Assembly: GCF_024343675.1 (NCBI RefSeq)
Contig: NZ_RJUD01000112.1
Span: forward strand, 1 to 64,000
Direction: 5' to 3'
Origin: Lacihabitans sp. CS3-21
GTDB lineage: Bacteria; Bacteroidota; Bacteroidia; Cytophagales; Spirosomataceae
Length of the DNA stretch: 64,000 nucleotides
The notes below the pieces were generated by a model. The model worked only from the letters and a program-made list of their open reading frames with translations. It searched no databases and had not been told where the DNA came from. Shown one piece after another: positions 24,761 through 34,900 of this stretch. The translations under genes were made by a program, and so were the position numbers. The stretch's first letter is position 1; every line of letters begins with the position of its first letter.

Positions 24761-27700
24761 ATGATAATTAAAAAAGTTATAAATTTCATTGCCCAACTCA
24801 CCTCTACAAGAGCCGCCGGATTGTATTTATTATTGTTTGCCATTGCTATAGGTGTGGCTACTTTTATCGAAAACGACTTTGGCACCAGTTCTGCCCAAGC
24901 GGTAGTTTTCAGAAGTTGGTGGTTTGAGCTATTGTTATTGCTGTTTTGCATCACCATCATCATGAATGTTTGGAGATTTAAGTTGATAAAACAAAAGAAA
25001 TGGGCATCTGTGCTTTTTCATTTTTCCATTGTTCTTATTCTTATAGGTTCAGCCGTTACCCGATATTACGGTACAGAAGGCATGATGCACATTAGGGAAG
25101 GCGAAACCTCCAATCAGTATCTTTCAGCCGAGCCTTTTATCAAGTTTCATGTACACCAAGGAGGCAAATCTTACGCTTTTGATGAGCCTGTGTATTTTTC
25201 AAGTTTAGGAAGCAATTCTTTCGAAAATTCCTATCAGATTGGCAACGCTCTCATAGAGGTAAATTTAGATGAGTTTATACCCAATCCATCCGAAACTTTA
25301 TCGCCTGATCCAAACGGAATTCCCATTTTAAAAGTGGTTTTTGGCGGTATGGGTGGAAGGGAAGAATATATGGTTCGTCAAGGTGATCGAGTAAATATAA
25401 ATGGTGTCAATTTTAATTTTTCGGAAGAATATATTCCAGATGCCTTCAATATAACTTTTAATGGTGACAGCCTTTCATTTTTAACACAAGAAAATGTGAA
25501 TCAGCGTGTTATGGCAACTCAACAAGTAGATGATCTGACTGGTGGCGTAGCACATACGCTTAAACTACGGTCATTGTACACCTTACAAAATGCAAGTTTT
25601 GTTTTTGGTGATTTTATGCCAAAAGCAAAAGCACAAATAGCGGCTGGAAAACCTAAGATTACAAACGAAAGTACAGTAGGATTAAATCTTAAGGTAGCTG
25701 TAAACGGCAAAACTCAGAATACGATGGTTTCAGGACAAAAAGGTGATGTAGGCCAACCCAAATCTTTGATATTTGGCGAAACCGAAATAGAAATAAGCTA
25801 TGGTTCCAAAATAGAAGAACTTCCATTTTCATTGACTTGCCGCGATTTTATATTAGAAAAATATCCTGGAACTGAGAATCCGTCGTCTTATGCCAGTGAG
25901 GTTACATTGATAGATGCGGCAAATGCTGTAATCAGAGAACAAAGGATTTATATGAACAATATCTTGGATTATGGTGGCTTTCGCTTTTTCCAGTCCTCGT
26001 TTGATCAAGACGAACTCGGCACTTATTTGAGTGTAAATCATGACTTTTGGGGTACTTGGATTTCTTATATCGGTTATATTTTACTAACAGTTGGCTTATT
26101 GATGACATTTTTCGATAAAAAGAGCAGATTTTCCTATCTATTGAAAAAACTAGATGAAAGTCATGCCAAGGGTATCGGGGTATTTCTTTTTATAGCAAGC
26201 TTGTTATCTGGAAATATGGCTATGGCTAATCCAACCCATCCAATATCAAAGGAACATGCTGCGTCTTTTGGCCGATTAATGGTGCAAGACCACAATGGAA
26301 GGATAAAACCAGTCAATACCTACACAGGAGAATTGCTCAGAAAAGTGTCGAGAACAGAATCGCTTTTAGACCAAAACGCTGATCAAATAGTGCTTTCTAT
26401 GATGTTGAACCCTTCTCTATGGGAAAAAGCCAGTATCATACAAGTGCCTAACCATCCTGACATCAGGAAGATACTGGGTACAGAAGAGAAATTGGTGAGC
26501 TATTCTTCATTTTTTGGACCTGACGGCACGTATAAATTTCAGGAACAAATCAGAGCTGCACAGGCCATGATTCCGAAAGAGCAAGGCGTATTTGAAAAGG
26601 CAGTTATAAAACTAGATGAGAAAGTCAATATTGTAAACATGATATTCTCAGGCAGTATTTTGAGGTTTTTTCCACAAAAAAACGATTCTACCAATACATG
26701 GATAACTCCAGCCGAAATTCTGCATGAACATGGTGCTGGGATTGATAATTCCGAACTCAAAACCTTGTTTCTAAACTATTTACAGGCATTAAGCGATGGG
26801 CTAAATTCTAATGATTATAAACCTGCAGATGCTGCTTTAGCACAGATTAGCACCTATCAGAAAATCAACGGCGGTTCCATTTTGCCCTCCGAAGCGAAAC
26901 TTAAAGCTGAATTGTTTCTAAATAAGTTGGATGTCTTTAATCGTCTAAAAGGCTATTACGGAATTCTTTGTCTGGTATTTACGGGCGTGTTTTTATTTAC
27001 AACCATTAAACGTAAGTCGAACAAAATCAATTGGTTGAAATACGCACTTATAGGAATGTTATTTGGTTTTATTTTCCATACTTTGGGCTTAGGCCTGAGA
27101 TGGTACGTGTCTGGCAGAGCACCTTGGAGCAATGGCTACGAGTCGATGATTTATATTGGCTGGACCACCATGTTGGCCGGCACGTTATTCTCTAGAAAAT
27201 CATTGGGTGGATTGGCGGCTACTGCTACTTTGGCGGCTACCATTTTGTTTGTGGCGAGCATGAGCTGGCTCGATCCAGAAATTACCCCGCTCGTTCCTGT
27301 TTTAAAATCCTATTGGTTGACCATTCACGTTTCGCTGGAGGCTGGAAGTTATGGCTTTTTGTTGCTTGGTGCCGTACTAGGTATGTTAAATTTGGTTTTG
27401 ATGATATTTATAAAAGAAAGCAACAAAGAAAATATACTTAGAGCCATAAAGGAGTTGACCATCATCAGTGAGATTACGCTTTTGGGAGGTTTGGCCATGA
27501 TAAGCATCGGTACTTATTTGGGTGGTGTTTGGGCCAACGAATCATGGGGAAGATACTGGGGATGGGATGCTAAAGAGACGTGGGCATTGGTGACAATTTT
27601 GGTCTATGCGTTCATTTTGCACATGCGGTTTATACCCAAATTACAAGGCGTCTTTGCTTTCAACTTTGCCTCATTGTTCGGTTTTGCGACGGTTATCATG

Positions 27701-27853
27701 ACTTATTTGGGCGTAAATTATTACTTATCTGGTTTGCATTCTTATGCTGCTGGTGATCCTGTTCCGATTCCTCCAGCAGTTTATTATACCACCCTTTCAC
27801 TGATAGTCTTAAGTATTTTGGCTTTTAGAAATTTCAAAAAAGTCAACAAGTAA
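24761..27853 (+). CDS. ccsBA: Fused ResB-CcsA cytochrome c synthase (System II)
   Basis: The 1030-residue integral membrane protein attaches heme to CxxCH motifs of exported cytochromes. Residues about 1-465 form the ResB/Ccs1 half, with paired membrane helices and a large periplasmic domain. A linker follows (about 490-720). Residues about 725-1025 form CcsA, with the WWD heme-handling signature WGRYWGWDAKETW near residues 927-940 and conserved His in GFIFHTLG, LTIHVSLEAGSYG and LHSYAAGD. The fused layout is usual in Bacteroidota. It is the first gene of the operon whose products contain 69 CxxCH motifs, so it is probably the dedicated maturation enzyme. Confidence 0.93.
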   Translation: MIIKKVINFIAQLTSTRAAGLYLLLFAIAIGVATFIENDFGTSSAQAVVFRSWWFELLLLLFCITIIMNVWRFKLIKQKKWASVLFHFSIVLILIGSAVTRYYGTEGMMHIREGETSNQYLSAEPFIKFHVHQGGKSYAFDEPVYFSSLGSNSFENSYQIGNALIEVNLDEFIPNPSETLSPDPNGIPILKVVFGGMGGREEYMVRQGDRVNINGVNFNFSEEYIPDAFNITFNGDSLSFLTQENVNQRVMATQQVDDLTGGVAHTLKLRSLYTLQNASFVFGDFMPKAKAQIAAGKPKITNESTVGLNLKVAVNGKTQNTMVSGQKGDVGQPKSLIFGETEIEISYGSKIEELPFSLTCRDFILEKYPGTENPSSYASEVTLIDAANAVIREQRIYMNNILDYGGFRFFQSSFDQDELGTYLSVNHDFWGTWISYIGYILLTVGLLMTFFDKKSRFSYLLKKLDESHAKGIGVFLFIASLLSGNMAMANPTHPISKEHAASFGRLMVQDHNGRIKPVNTYTGELLRKVSRTESLLDQNADQIVLSMMLNPSLWEKASIIQVPNHPDIRKILGTEEKLVSYSSFFGPDGTYKFQEQIRAAQAMIPKEQGVFEKAVIKLDEKVNIVNMIFSGSILRFFPQKNDSTNTWITPAEILHEHGAGIDNSELKTLFLNYLQALSDGLNSNDYKPADAALAQISTYQKINGGSILPSEAKLKAELFLNKLDVFNRLKGYYGILCLVFTGVFLFTTIKRKSNKINWLKYALIGMLFGFIFHTLGLGLRWYVSGRAPWSNGYESMIYIGWTTMLAGTLFSRKSLGGLAATATLAATILFVASMSWLDPEITPLVPVLKSYWLTIHVSLEAGSYGFLLLGAVLGMLNLVLMIFIKESNKENILRAIKELTIISEITLLGGLAMISIGTYLGGVWANESWGRYWGWDAKETWALVTILVYAFILHMRFIPKLQGVFAFNFASLFGFATVIMTYLGVNYYLSGLHSYAAGDPVPIPPAVYYTTLSLIVLSILAFRNFKKVNK

Positions 27854-27875
27854 TTTTAAAAAAAAACAGTCATTT

Positions 27876-28721
27876 ATGACCAAAACAGCTCATAGAGTTT
27901 ATTTAGGCACCATGTCTCTCATTGTGATATTGGTTACTATCTATTTGATTTACAAAGGATTACCTTATTATAATACCACCGTTGAAGAGCGTTTTTATCA
28001 CCCAGACCACAAATCATTGAAACCTAGTGGCCCACTCGGACATGGAATGGGAATCGTAGGTACTTTGATGATGATGATAGGCGTTTTTGGCTATCAAGCC
28101 CGCAAATACATGAGGGCACTTTCAAGAGTTTGGGTGCTAAAACATTGGTTAGAGTTTCATATTTTTTTGTGTACGCTTGGACCCATTTTGGTATTGTTTC
28201 ATACTTCTTTCAAGTTTGGTGGATTGGTTTCTATTAGTTTTTGGAGCATGGTGGCTGTAGTAGCAAGCGGCGTAGTGGGTAGATTTATTTACCTCCAAAT
28301 ACCCAGGACCATACAGGGCCGAGAGCTAAGTCTTAATGAAATCAGGGGAATGCAGTCGGATTTGACAGACAAACTCCACGGCGAACTAAGTGCTGAAAAG
28401 ATGACTGAAATACTGACCATGACCAAGCGTCAGGGTGAGGCCAAAGGCATGATAGCTCAATATTTAGCGGATTGGAAACTTAAAAATTCTATTAAAAGTC
28501 AACTTAAGAATTCTGGTTTGAGACACAAAAGACTAAAAAATGTGATGGCCTTGGTGGATAGTGAACTGAATATGAATAGAAAAATAGAACGTTTGCAAGT
28601 TATGCAAAAGCTGTTTAACTATTGGCATGTAATTCACTTACCATTTGCCATTATCATGTTGGTTATCATGCTAATACATGTAGGCGTTACGATTGCTTTT
28701 GGATATAAATGGGTGTTTTGA
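27876..28721 (+). CDS. Di-heme cytochrome b-like membrane protein
   Basis: The 281-residue protein has about five predicted membrane helices. Two of them carry histidine pairs at the spacing that binds two stacked b hemes: H95-x13-H109 in one helix and H254-x13-H268 in another. A soluble helical segment lies between (residues about 145-245). This is the pattern of quinone-linked cytochrome b proteins, though I do not recognise a named family. It lies 22 bp after ccsBA and 1 bp before the ferredoxin-flavoprotein. A likely role is electron exchange between the quinone pool and periplasmic cytochromes (inference). Confidence 0.7.
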   Translation: MTKTAHRVYLGTMSLIVILVTIYLIYKGLPYYNTTVEERFYHPDHKSLKPSGPLGHGMGIVGTLMMMIGVFGYQARKYMRALSRVWVLKHWLEFHIFLCTLGPILVLFHTSFKFGGLVSISFWSMVAVVASGVVGRFIYLQIPRTIQGRELSLNEIRGMQSDLTDKLHGELSAEKMTEILTMTKRQGEAKGMIAQYLADWKLKNSIKSQLKNSGLRHKRLKNVMALVDSELNMNRKIERLQVMQKLFNYWHVIHLPFAIIMLVIMLIHVGVTIAFGYKWVF

Positions 28722-28722
28722 T

Positions 28723-30054
28723 ATGGAAATGTTAATAGAAGAAATATCGATTTACGGAGGCGGCCTTTTGCTTTGTGCTTTGGTCATGTATGTTTATGTA
28801 AGAACCAAGTCGAAAAAGTCGAAAATTGTTGAGAAAAAGATAGAAAAGGCTAAAGAAGAAGGTATTCACGAGCCGGTATCTTTGTATCCTTTTATCGACC
28901 CAAACATTTGTATTGGCGGAGCGGCTTGTGTTTCGGCCTGTCCTGAAAAAGACATCATTGGCATAGTAAATGGCAAAGGCGAACTCATCAATGCTTCCAA
29001 TTGTGTGGGTCATGGAGCTTGTTTTCATGCCTGTCCCGTAGAAGCCATTTCATTGAAAATTGGTACTGAAAAAAGAGGGGTGGATTTGCCTCATGTCAAC
29101 CAAAACTTCGAAACTAACATCAAAGGAATTTTTATTGCTGGAGAATTGGGTGGCATGGGATTGATAAAAAACAGCGTTGAACAAGGCAAACAGGCTATTT
29201 TGAATATCAACCAACAGCTTGATAAACAACATAAAGCCGAATTTGATGTCATCATAGTCGGTGCTGGTCCTGCAGGAATCTCGGCATCACTGCAAGCCAA
29301 GAAAATGGGATTGAAATTCAAGACCCTTGAACAGGACTCTTTGGGAGGTACGGTTTACAATTTCCCAAGAGCAAAAGTTGTCATGACTTCGCCAATGGAT
29401 TTGCCGGGTTATGGAAAAGTGAAATTGTTTGAAACGAGTAAAACTGAACTTTTGGAGCTTTGGCAGAAAGTAATTAGTGAAAATCAAATTGTGATTCAGG
29501 AAAACACAAAAGTAGAAGAGATAAAAAAGGACGGAAACAGCTTTAAAGTTGTCACTAACCATGGAGAGGAATTTGAAGGAAACAAAGTATTGTTGGCCAT
29601 TGGCAGAAGAGGAAGTCCGAGAAAACTAAATACGGATGGGGAAGAAAAAGAAAAAGTAGCATACCGACTTTTAGAACCCGAGCTAATTTCTGGCAAAAAT
29701 GTTTTGGTGGTTGGAGGTGGTGATTCTGCCATAGAAAACGCCCTATTATTGGCTTCAGAAAATAATGTCACCTTATCATACCGAAGTGAAAATTTTAATA
29801 GACTTAAGCCTAAGAATCTTTCAAAAATAAAGGATGCGATAGAGCAGGATTTGGTCAAAGTAGAGTTTAATACTGCGGTAGCTCATATTGAGGAAAGTGA
29901 GGTAGTTTTGGTTAGAGATAATATCTCTTTCAGGATCCCAAATGACCTTGTTTACATATTTGCAGGAGGAGAACTTCCAACGCAATTCCTTAAAAAATCG
30001 GGGATTGAAATTACGCAAAGGTTTGGATACACCATAAAATCTCATGCCAGCTGA
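28723..30054 (+). CDS. Membrane-anchored ferredoxin-NAD(P)H/FAD oxidoreductase
   Basis: The 443-residue protein has an N-terminal membrane helix (residues about 8-26) and a two-cluster ferredoxin-like region (residues 58-112). A thioredoxin-reductase-like flavoprotein follows, with an FAD-binding GAGPAG at 180-185 and an NAD(P)-binding GGGDSAIEN near 328. The cluster motifs are C63-x5-C69-x3-C73-P and C94-x5-C100-x3-C104-P, so the second Cys of a normal CxxCxxCxxxCP motif is replaced by Gly and His. No CxxC redox disulfide is present in the reductase part. I start at the ATG at 28723, one base after the previous stop. Confidence 0.85.
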   Translation: MEMLIEEISIYGGGLLLCALVMYVYVRTKSKKSKIVEKKIEKAKEEGIHEPVSLYPFIDPNICIGGAACVSACPEKDIIGIVNGKGELINASNCVGHGACFHACPVEAISLKIGTEKRGVDLPHVNQNFETNIKGIFIAGELGGMGLIKNSVEQGKQAILNINQQLDKQHKAEFDVIIVGAGPAGISASLQAKKMGLKFKTLEQDSLGGTVYNFPRAKVVMTSPMDLPGYGKVKLFETSKTELLELWQKVISENQIVIQENTKVEEIKKDGNSFKVVTNHGEEFEGNKVLLAIGRRGSPRKLNTDGEEKEKVAYRLLEPELISGKNVLVVGGGDSAIENALLLASENNVTLSYRSENFNRLKPKNLSKIKDAIEQDLVKVEFNTAVAHIEESEVVLVRDNISFRIPNDLVYIFAGGELPTQFLKKSGIEITQRFGYTIKSHAS

Positions 30055-31964
30055 TGATTAGACACTTAAACAAGGCTTTGTACGCTTTACAGAGATACTG
30101 TTTCGCACTTTTGAGCGAAGCTAAAGGCTTGTTTTTGTGTTCTTTAAAAATAGTTTTGGGTATGTTTTTATTGCTTTTTTTAAACCAAAATACTCTTGCT
30201 CAGCTTTCTCCGGGTAAATTATCAAAGGCACATTCCAAACTAGAGGGAATGTCGAATTGTACGCAATGCCACACCATTGGTGATAAAGTTTCAAACCAAA
30301 AATGCTTGGCTTGCCACAAAGAACTCAATGCCAGAGTTTCCAAAAACAAAGGTTTTCACGTGTCTGCACAGGTAAAAGGAAAGGATTGTATTACCTGCCA
30401 CAGCGACCACCATGGGCTCAACTTTGAAGCCGTTAGATTTGACAAAAAGACTTTCAATCACAACCTAACGGGTTATGAATTGAAAGGTGGCCACAAATCA
30501 AAAATTAAGAATTGTAACGAATGCCACAAGGCCGAAAACATTGTGTTGGCTTCTGCCAAAAACAAACCAAACACATTTTTGGGTTTAGATACCAAATGTG
30601 CCACATGTCATGAGGATTATCACCAAAAGACACTTTCGAACGATTGTGCCTCTTGTCATGATTTCAATGACTTCAAAAAAGCACCACTATTTAATCACGA
30701 GAAGTCTGATTTTCCCCTTTTGGGAGCTCATAAAAAAGAAGATTGTAATGCTTGTCACAAAGAAGAACTTCGGAATGGCAAAAAGTTTGTAAAATACACT
30801 GGTTTGGGTTTTACTAATTGTACGAGTTGCCATAAAGACGTGCATAAAGGCGAGTATGGATCTAACTGTAAAACTTGCCACAACGAAGAGTCTTTTACCA
30901 GAATTAGCCCAAATAGAAATTTTAACCATACGCTAACTGGCTATACATTAGAAGGTAAGCACCGAGAAGTTAATTGTAAAAAATGCCACGACAACAGCCT
31001 CGGCAATTTCAAAGAATTTGAAAAAAAGAAAAATATTGATTGCCTCACCTGCCACAAGGATGTGCATGACGGGAAGCTCGGAAACGACTGTAAATCTTGT
31101 CATAATCAAAATTCTTTTTTGCTGAAAAATAAAACATTTACGGGCAAGTTTGACCATAACAAAACCGACTATCCACTGGAAGGTAAACACCAAACAGTGG
31201 ATTGTAAAACTTGTCATAAAAAAGACTTTACTGATCCAATTGTGCATAACAAATGCATGAGTTGTCACACTGACAAACACAATGGAGACTTTGAAAGTAA
31301 AAAAGATAAGTATAATGATTGTGCAACTTGTCATACGGTAGATGGCTACAGTCCTTCACTTTTTACGGTAGAGCAGCACAACAATAGTGAATTTAAGCTT
31401 GAGGGTGCCCATGTGGCTCAGCCTTGTTTCTCTTGCCATTTAAAAGATAAAAAATGGATATTCAATAAAATGAATACCGAATGTGTGGCCTGCCATGATG
31501 ACATCCATGTGGATATTATTGACACCAAATATTATGTAAAACAATCGTGTAGTTCGTGTCATGTGGCTGATAATTGGCACAAAATAAACTTTGATCACGG
31601 TACTACCAAGTACGCCTTGAAAGGTGGTCATTTAAAAGCCTCGTGTGGAAAATGCCATTTGCAAAAAGCAGCAGGTATTCTAAAACAAACATTTAAAGGG
31701 TTAACTCAAAAGTGTGCAGATTGCCACAAAGACGTTCATGGAGGGCAATTTGCCAAGAATGGAGTAACAGACTGTGCTACGTGCCATGGCATAGAAGCTT
31801 GGGATTCGAATAGCTTCAACCACGACAATACCAAGTACAAATTAGATGGTGAACACAAAAACGTAGCTTGTGCCAAGTGCCATAAAGCTACTATGAGAGA
31901 TAATAAAAGTATTAAACTATTTAAAATTGAAAAGTACAAATGTATAGACTGTCATTTAAAATAG
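30054..31964 (+). CDS. Multiheme cytochrome c with 23 CxxCH motifs
   Basis: The 636-residue protein contains 23 CxxCH heme-attachment motifs and no CxxCK motif. The hydrophobic segment ending NQNTLAQ (residues about 30-50) is the signal peptide; an internal ATG at residue 37 (MFLLLFL) may be the true start. At least seven units follow the pattern F(N/D)H...(Y/F)xLxGxH....CxxCH, in which the two extra His are candidate distal heme ligands. The first ATG overlaps the upstream stop (TGATG) and the end overlaps the next gene by 25 bp, so expression is coupled. It is probably a periplasmic electron carrier or the periplasm-facing part of a conduit. Confidence 0.92.
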   Translation: MIRHLNKALYALQRYCFALLSEAKGLFLCSLKIVLGMFLLLFLNQNTLAQLSPGKLSKAHSKLEGMSNCTQCHTIGDKVSNQKCLACHKELNARVSKNKGFHVSAQVKGKDCITCHSDHHGLNFEAVRFDKKTFNHNLTGYELKGGHKSKIKNCNECHKAENIVLASAKNKPNTFLGLDTKCATCHEDYHQKTLSNDCASCHDFNDFKKAPLFNHEKSDFPLLGAHKKEDCNACHKEELRNGKKFVKYTGLGFTNCTSCHKDVHKGEYGSNCKTCHNEESFTRISPNRNFNHTLTGYTLEGKHREVNCKKCHDNSLGNFKEFEKKKNIDCLTCHKDVHDGKLGNDCKSCHNQNSFLLKNKTFTGKFDHNKTDYPLEGKHQTVDCKTCHKKDFTDPIVHNKCMSCHTDKHNGDFESKKDKYNDCATCHTVDGYSPSLFTVEQHNNSEFKLEGAHVAQPCFSCHLKDKKWIFNKMNTECVACHDDIHVDIIDTKYYVKQSCSSCHVADNWHKINFDHGTTKYALKGGHLKASCGKCHLQKAAGILKQTFKGLTQKCADCHKDVHGGQFAKNGVTDCATCHGIEAWDSNSFNHDNTKYKLDGEHKNVACAKCHKATMRDNKSIKLFKIEKYKCIDCHLK

Positions 31965-34900
31965 CTTTATTAGTGATGATTGCGTTTGGCCTTCAGGCCC
32001 AATCACCACATGGAAAGGGTTTCAAGATGGATTGTGCAAAATGTCACGATTCTGGTAGCTGGACTTTCAGTGAAAAAAGCAAGTTTGAGCACTCATCAAC
32101 AGGCTTTACACTAGAAGGTCAGCACAAAAATATTGATTGCAATGCTTGCCATACCAAATTAGACTTCAAAAGTACTTCCTCAAATTGTGTATCTTGTCAC
32201 AGCGATATGCACAATCAAACCGTGGGTACCGATTGTGCCAGGTGCCATTCTACACAATCTTGGATTGTAGAAAACATCAGTGGGATGCATGATCAGACCT
32301 CTTTTCCATTAGTGGGTGTTCACAAATCCGTCGATTGTAGGCAATGTCACCAATCCGAAACCAACGTAAGGTTTAATCCTACAGGCCAGACATGTATTGA
32401 TTGTCATACCAAAGATTTTAAATCGACTAAAAATCCCGACCACGTAAAACTTAATGTTTCAACCGATTGTGCTACTTGTCACTCTACAACCATAACGGAA
32501 TGGAAAAGTAGCACTTTTCCAGATCACGACAGTTTTTATCCACTTTCTGGAGCTCATGCGGCCATTGCCAAAGATTGTGAAAAATGTCATATAGCGGGTA
32601 ACTATAACAATACACCTACCGAATGTGTAGGTTGTCACAATACAGATTTTGTAAAAACCGCGAACCCCAACCATTCAAAGCTCAATCTTTCAACCGATTG
32701 TGCTTCTTGTCATACTACTGCACCGGGATGGGCACCTGCAACATTTCCGGTTCATGATGAATTTTATCCTTTGACAGGAGCCCATAAAGTAGTAGCAAAT
32801 AATTGTGCTGAATGCCATAAATCAGGCAATTACTCGTCTACTCCAAATGATTGTAATTCCTGTCATAATGCCGATTATAAGGCTTCTATTAATCCAAATC
32901 ACAATACTTTAAATCTTTCTACAGATTGTGCGACTTGCCATACCACCAATACTGGATGGTCTCCTGCACAGTTTACTGCCCATGACCAGTTTTATCCATT
33001 AACTGGAGCACATAGAAATTTGAGTTGTAATGAATGCCACAAAGGTGGAAACTATAATGATACGCCTAAGGATTGTAATGCATGCCATAAAGATGCATTT
33101 ACTGCATCCAAAGATCCTAATCATACGGCAATGGGATTTTCAACAGACTGTTCATCCTGTCATTCCACAGCACCTGGATGGTCGCCATCAACTTTTAATC
33201 ACAATACGTTTTATCCTTTAACAGGTGCACATGAAACTATCAAGAACGACTGCAATAAATGTCATTCGGGTGCTAATTATAAAAATCCTTCAACTGATTG
33301 TAATTCTTGCCATAGTGCCGCATATGCCAGCACTAAGAATCCAAGTCATGTTACTTTTGGATTATCGACAGATTGTGCTTCGTGTCACACTACCAATCCT
33401 GGTTGGAGACCTTCGACATTTGATCATTCTAAGTTTTATCCATTGACTGGAGCTCATGCAACAATAGCCTCAGAATGTGTTAAATGCCACGCAAATGGGG
33501 TTAGCAATACCTCATCTGAATGTGTATCATGTCATGCGGCGGCTTATAATTCTGCCAAAGACCCAAACCATGCTTTGATGGGAATGTCAAAGGATTGTGC
33601 GTCTTGTCATACTACCAATCCAGGCTGGTCACCTTCAATGTTTGATCACAATAAGTTTTTCCCATTAACTGGAGGCCATTCCGCCATAGCCAGAGATTGT
33701 AATAAGTGTCATAATGGAGCCAATTATAAAAATCCGCCTAGTGACTGTAATGCATGCCACAATGGAGCTTATAAATCTGCGGCAAATCCAAATCATGCGG
33801 CATTGGGTTTATCGACAGATTGTGCGACTTGTCATACCACTAATCCAGGTTGGAAGCCATCCAGTTTCAATCACAACAATTATTATCCATTAACAGGTGC
33901 TCATGCCAACATAGCCAATGATTGTATAAAATGCCATGCCAATGGAGTGGCCAATACACCAACGGATTGCAATGCCTGCCACAATGGAGCCTATAAAGCA
34001 ACCAAAAATCCTGACCATGCAGCACTGAGTATTTCAACAGATTGTGCTTCTTGTCATACTACTAACCCTGGTTGGCGACCATCTACCTTTAATCATGGTC
34101 AGTATTATCCGCTTACAGGAGCACATGCCAATATTGCCAATAATTGTACCCAATGCCATAAGAATGGAGTGAGTAATACCCCAACCGATTGTAATGGTTG
34201 CCATAACAATGCTTACAAGTCTGCGGCAAATCCAAACCATGCTGTCTTAGGTCTATCAACAGATTGTGCATCGTGCCATACTACCAATCCTGGTTGGAGG
34301 CCAACTAGTTTTAACCATAACAATTATTATCAGCTGACTGGAGCACATGCCAACATAGCCAATAACTGCGTACAATGCCACTCCAGTGGAGTAAATAATA
34401 CCTCTACAGACTGTAATTCTTGTCATAATGGAGCATACCAAGCTGCTAAAAATCCAAACCATGCAGGCTCAGGATTTTCAACTGATTGTGCCTCTTGTCA
34501 CAGTACCAATCCAGGCTGGCGGCCATCCACGTTTAACCACAATAACATTTATCCATTAACGGGTGCACATGCCAATATTGCAAGTAATTGTACACAATGC
34601 CATGTGGGAGGAAACTTCAATAATACCCCAACAGATTGCAATTCATGTCATAGTGGAGCTTACAATGGTGCAAGTAATCCAAACCACTCCGCATCAGGTT
34701 TTTCAAGAGATTGTGCTTCTTGTCATACCACCAATCCAGGTTGGCGGCCATCGACATTTAATCACAATAATTTTTATCCATTAACGGGAGCTCATGCCAA
34801 TATTGCTAGCAATTGTACGCAATGTCATATAGGAGGAAACTTTAATAATACACCTACAGATTGTAATTCGTGCCACAGTGGGGCTTACAATTCGGCTAGT

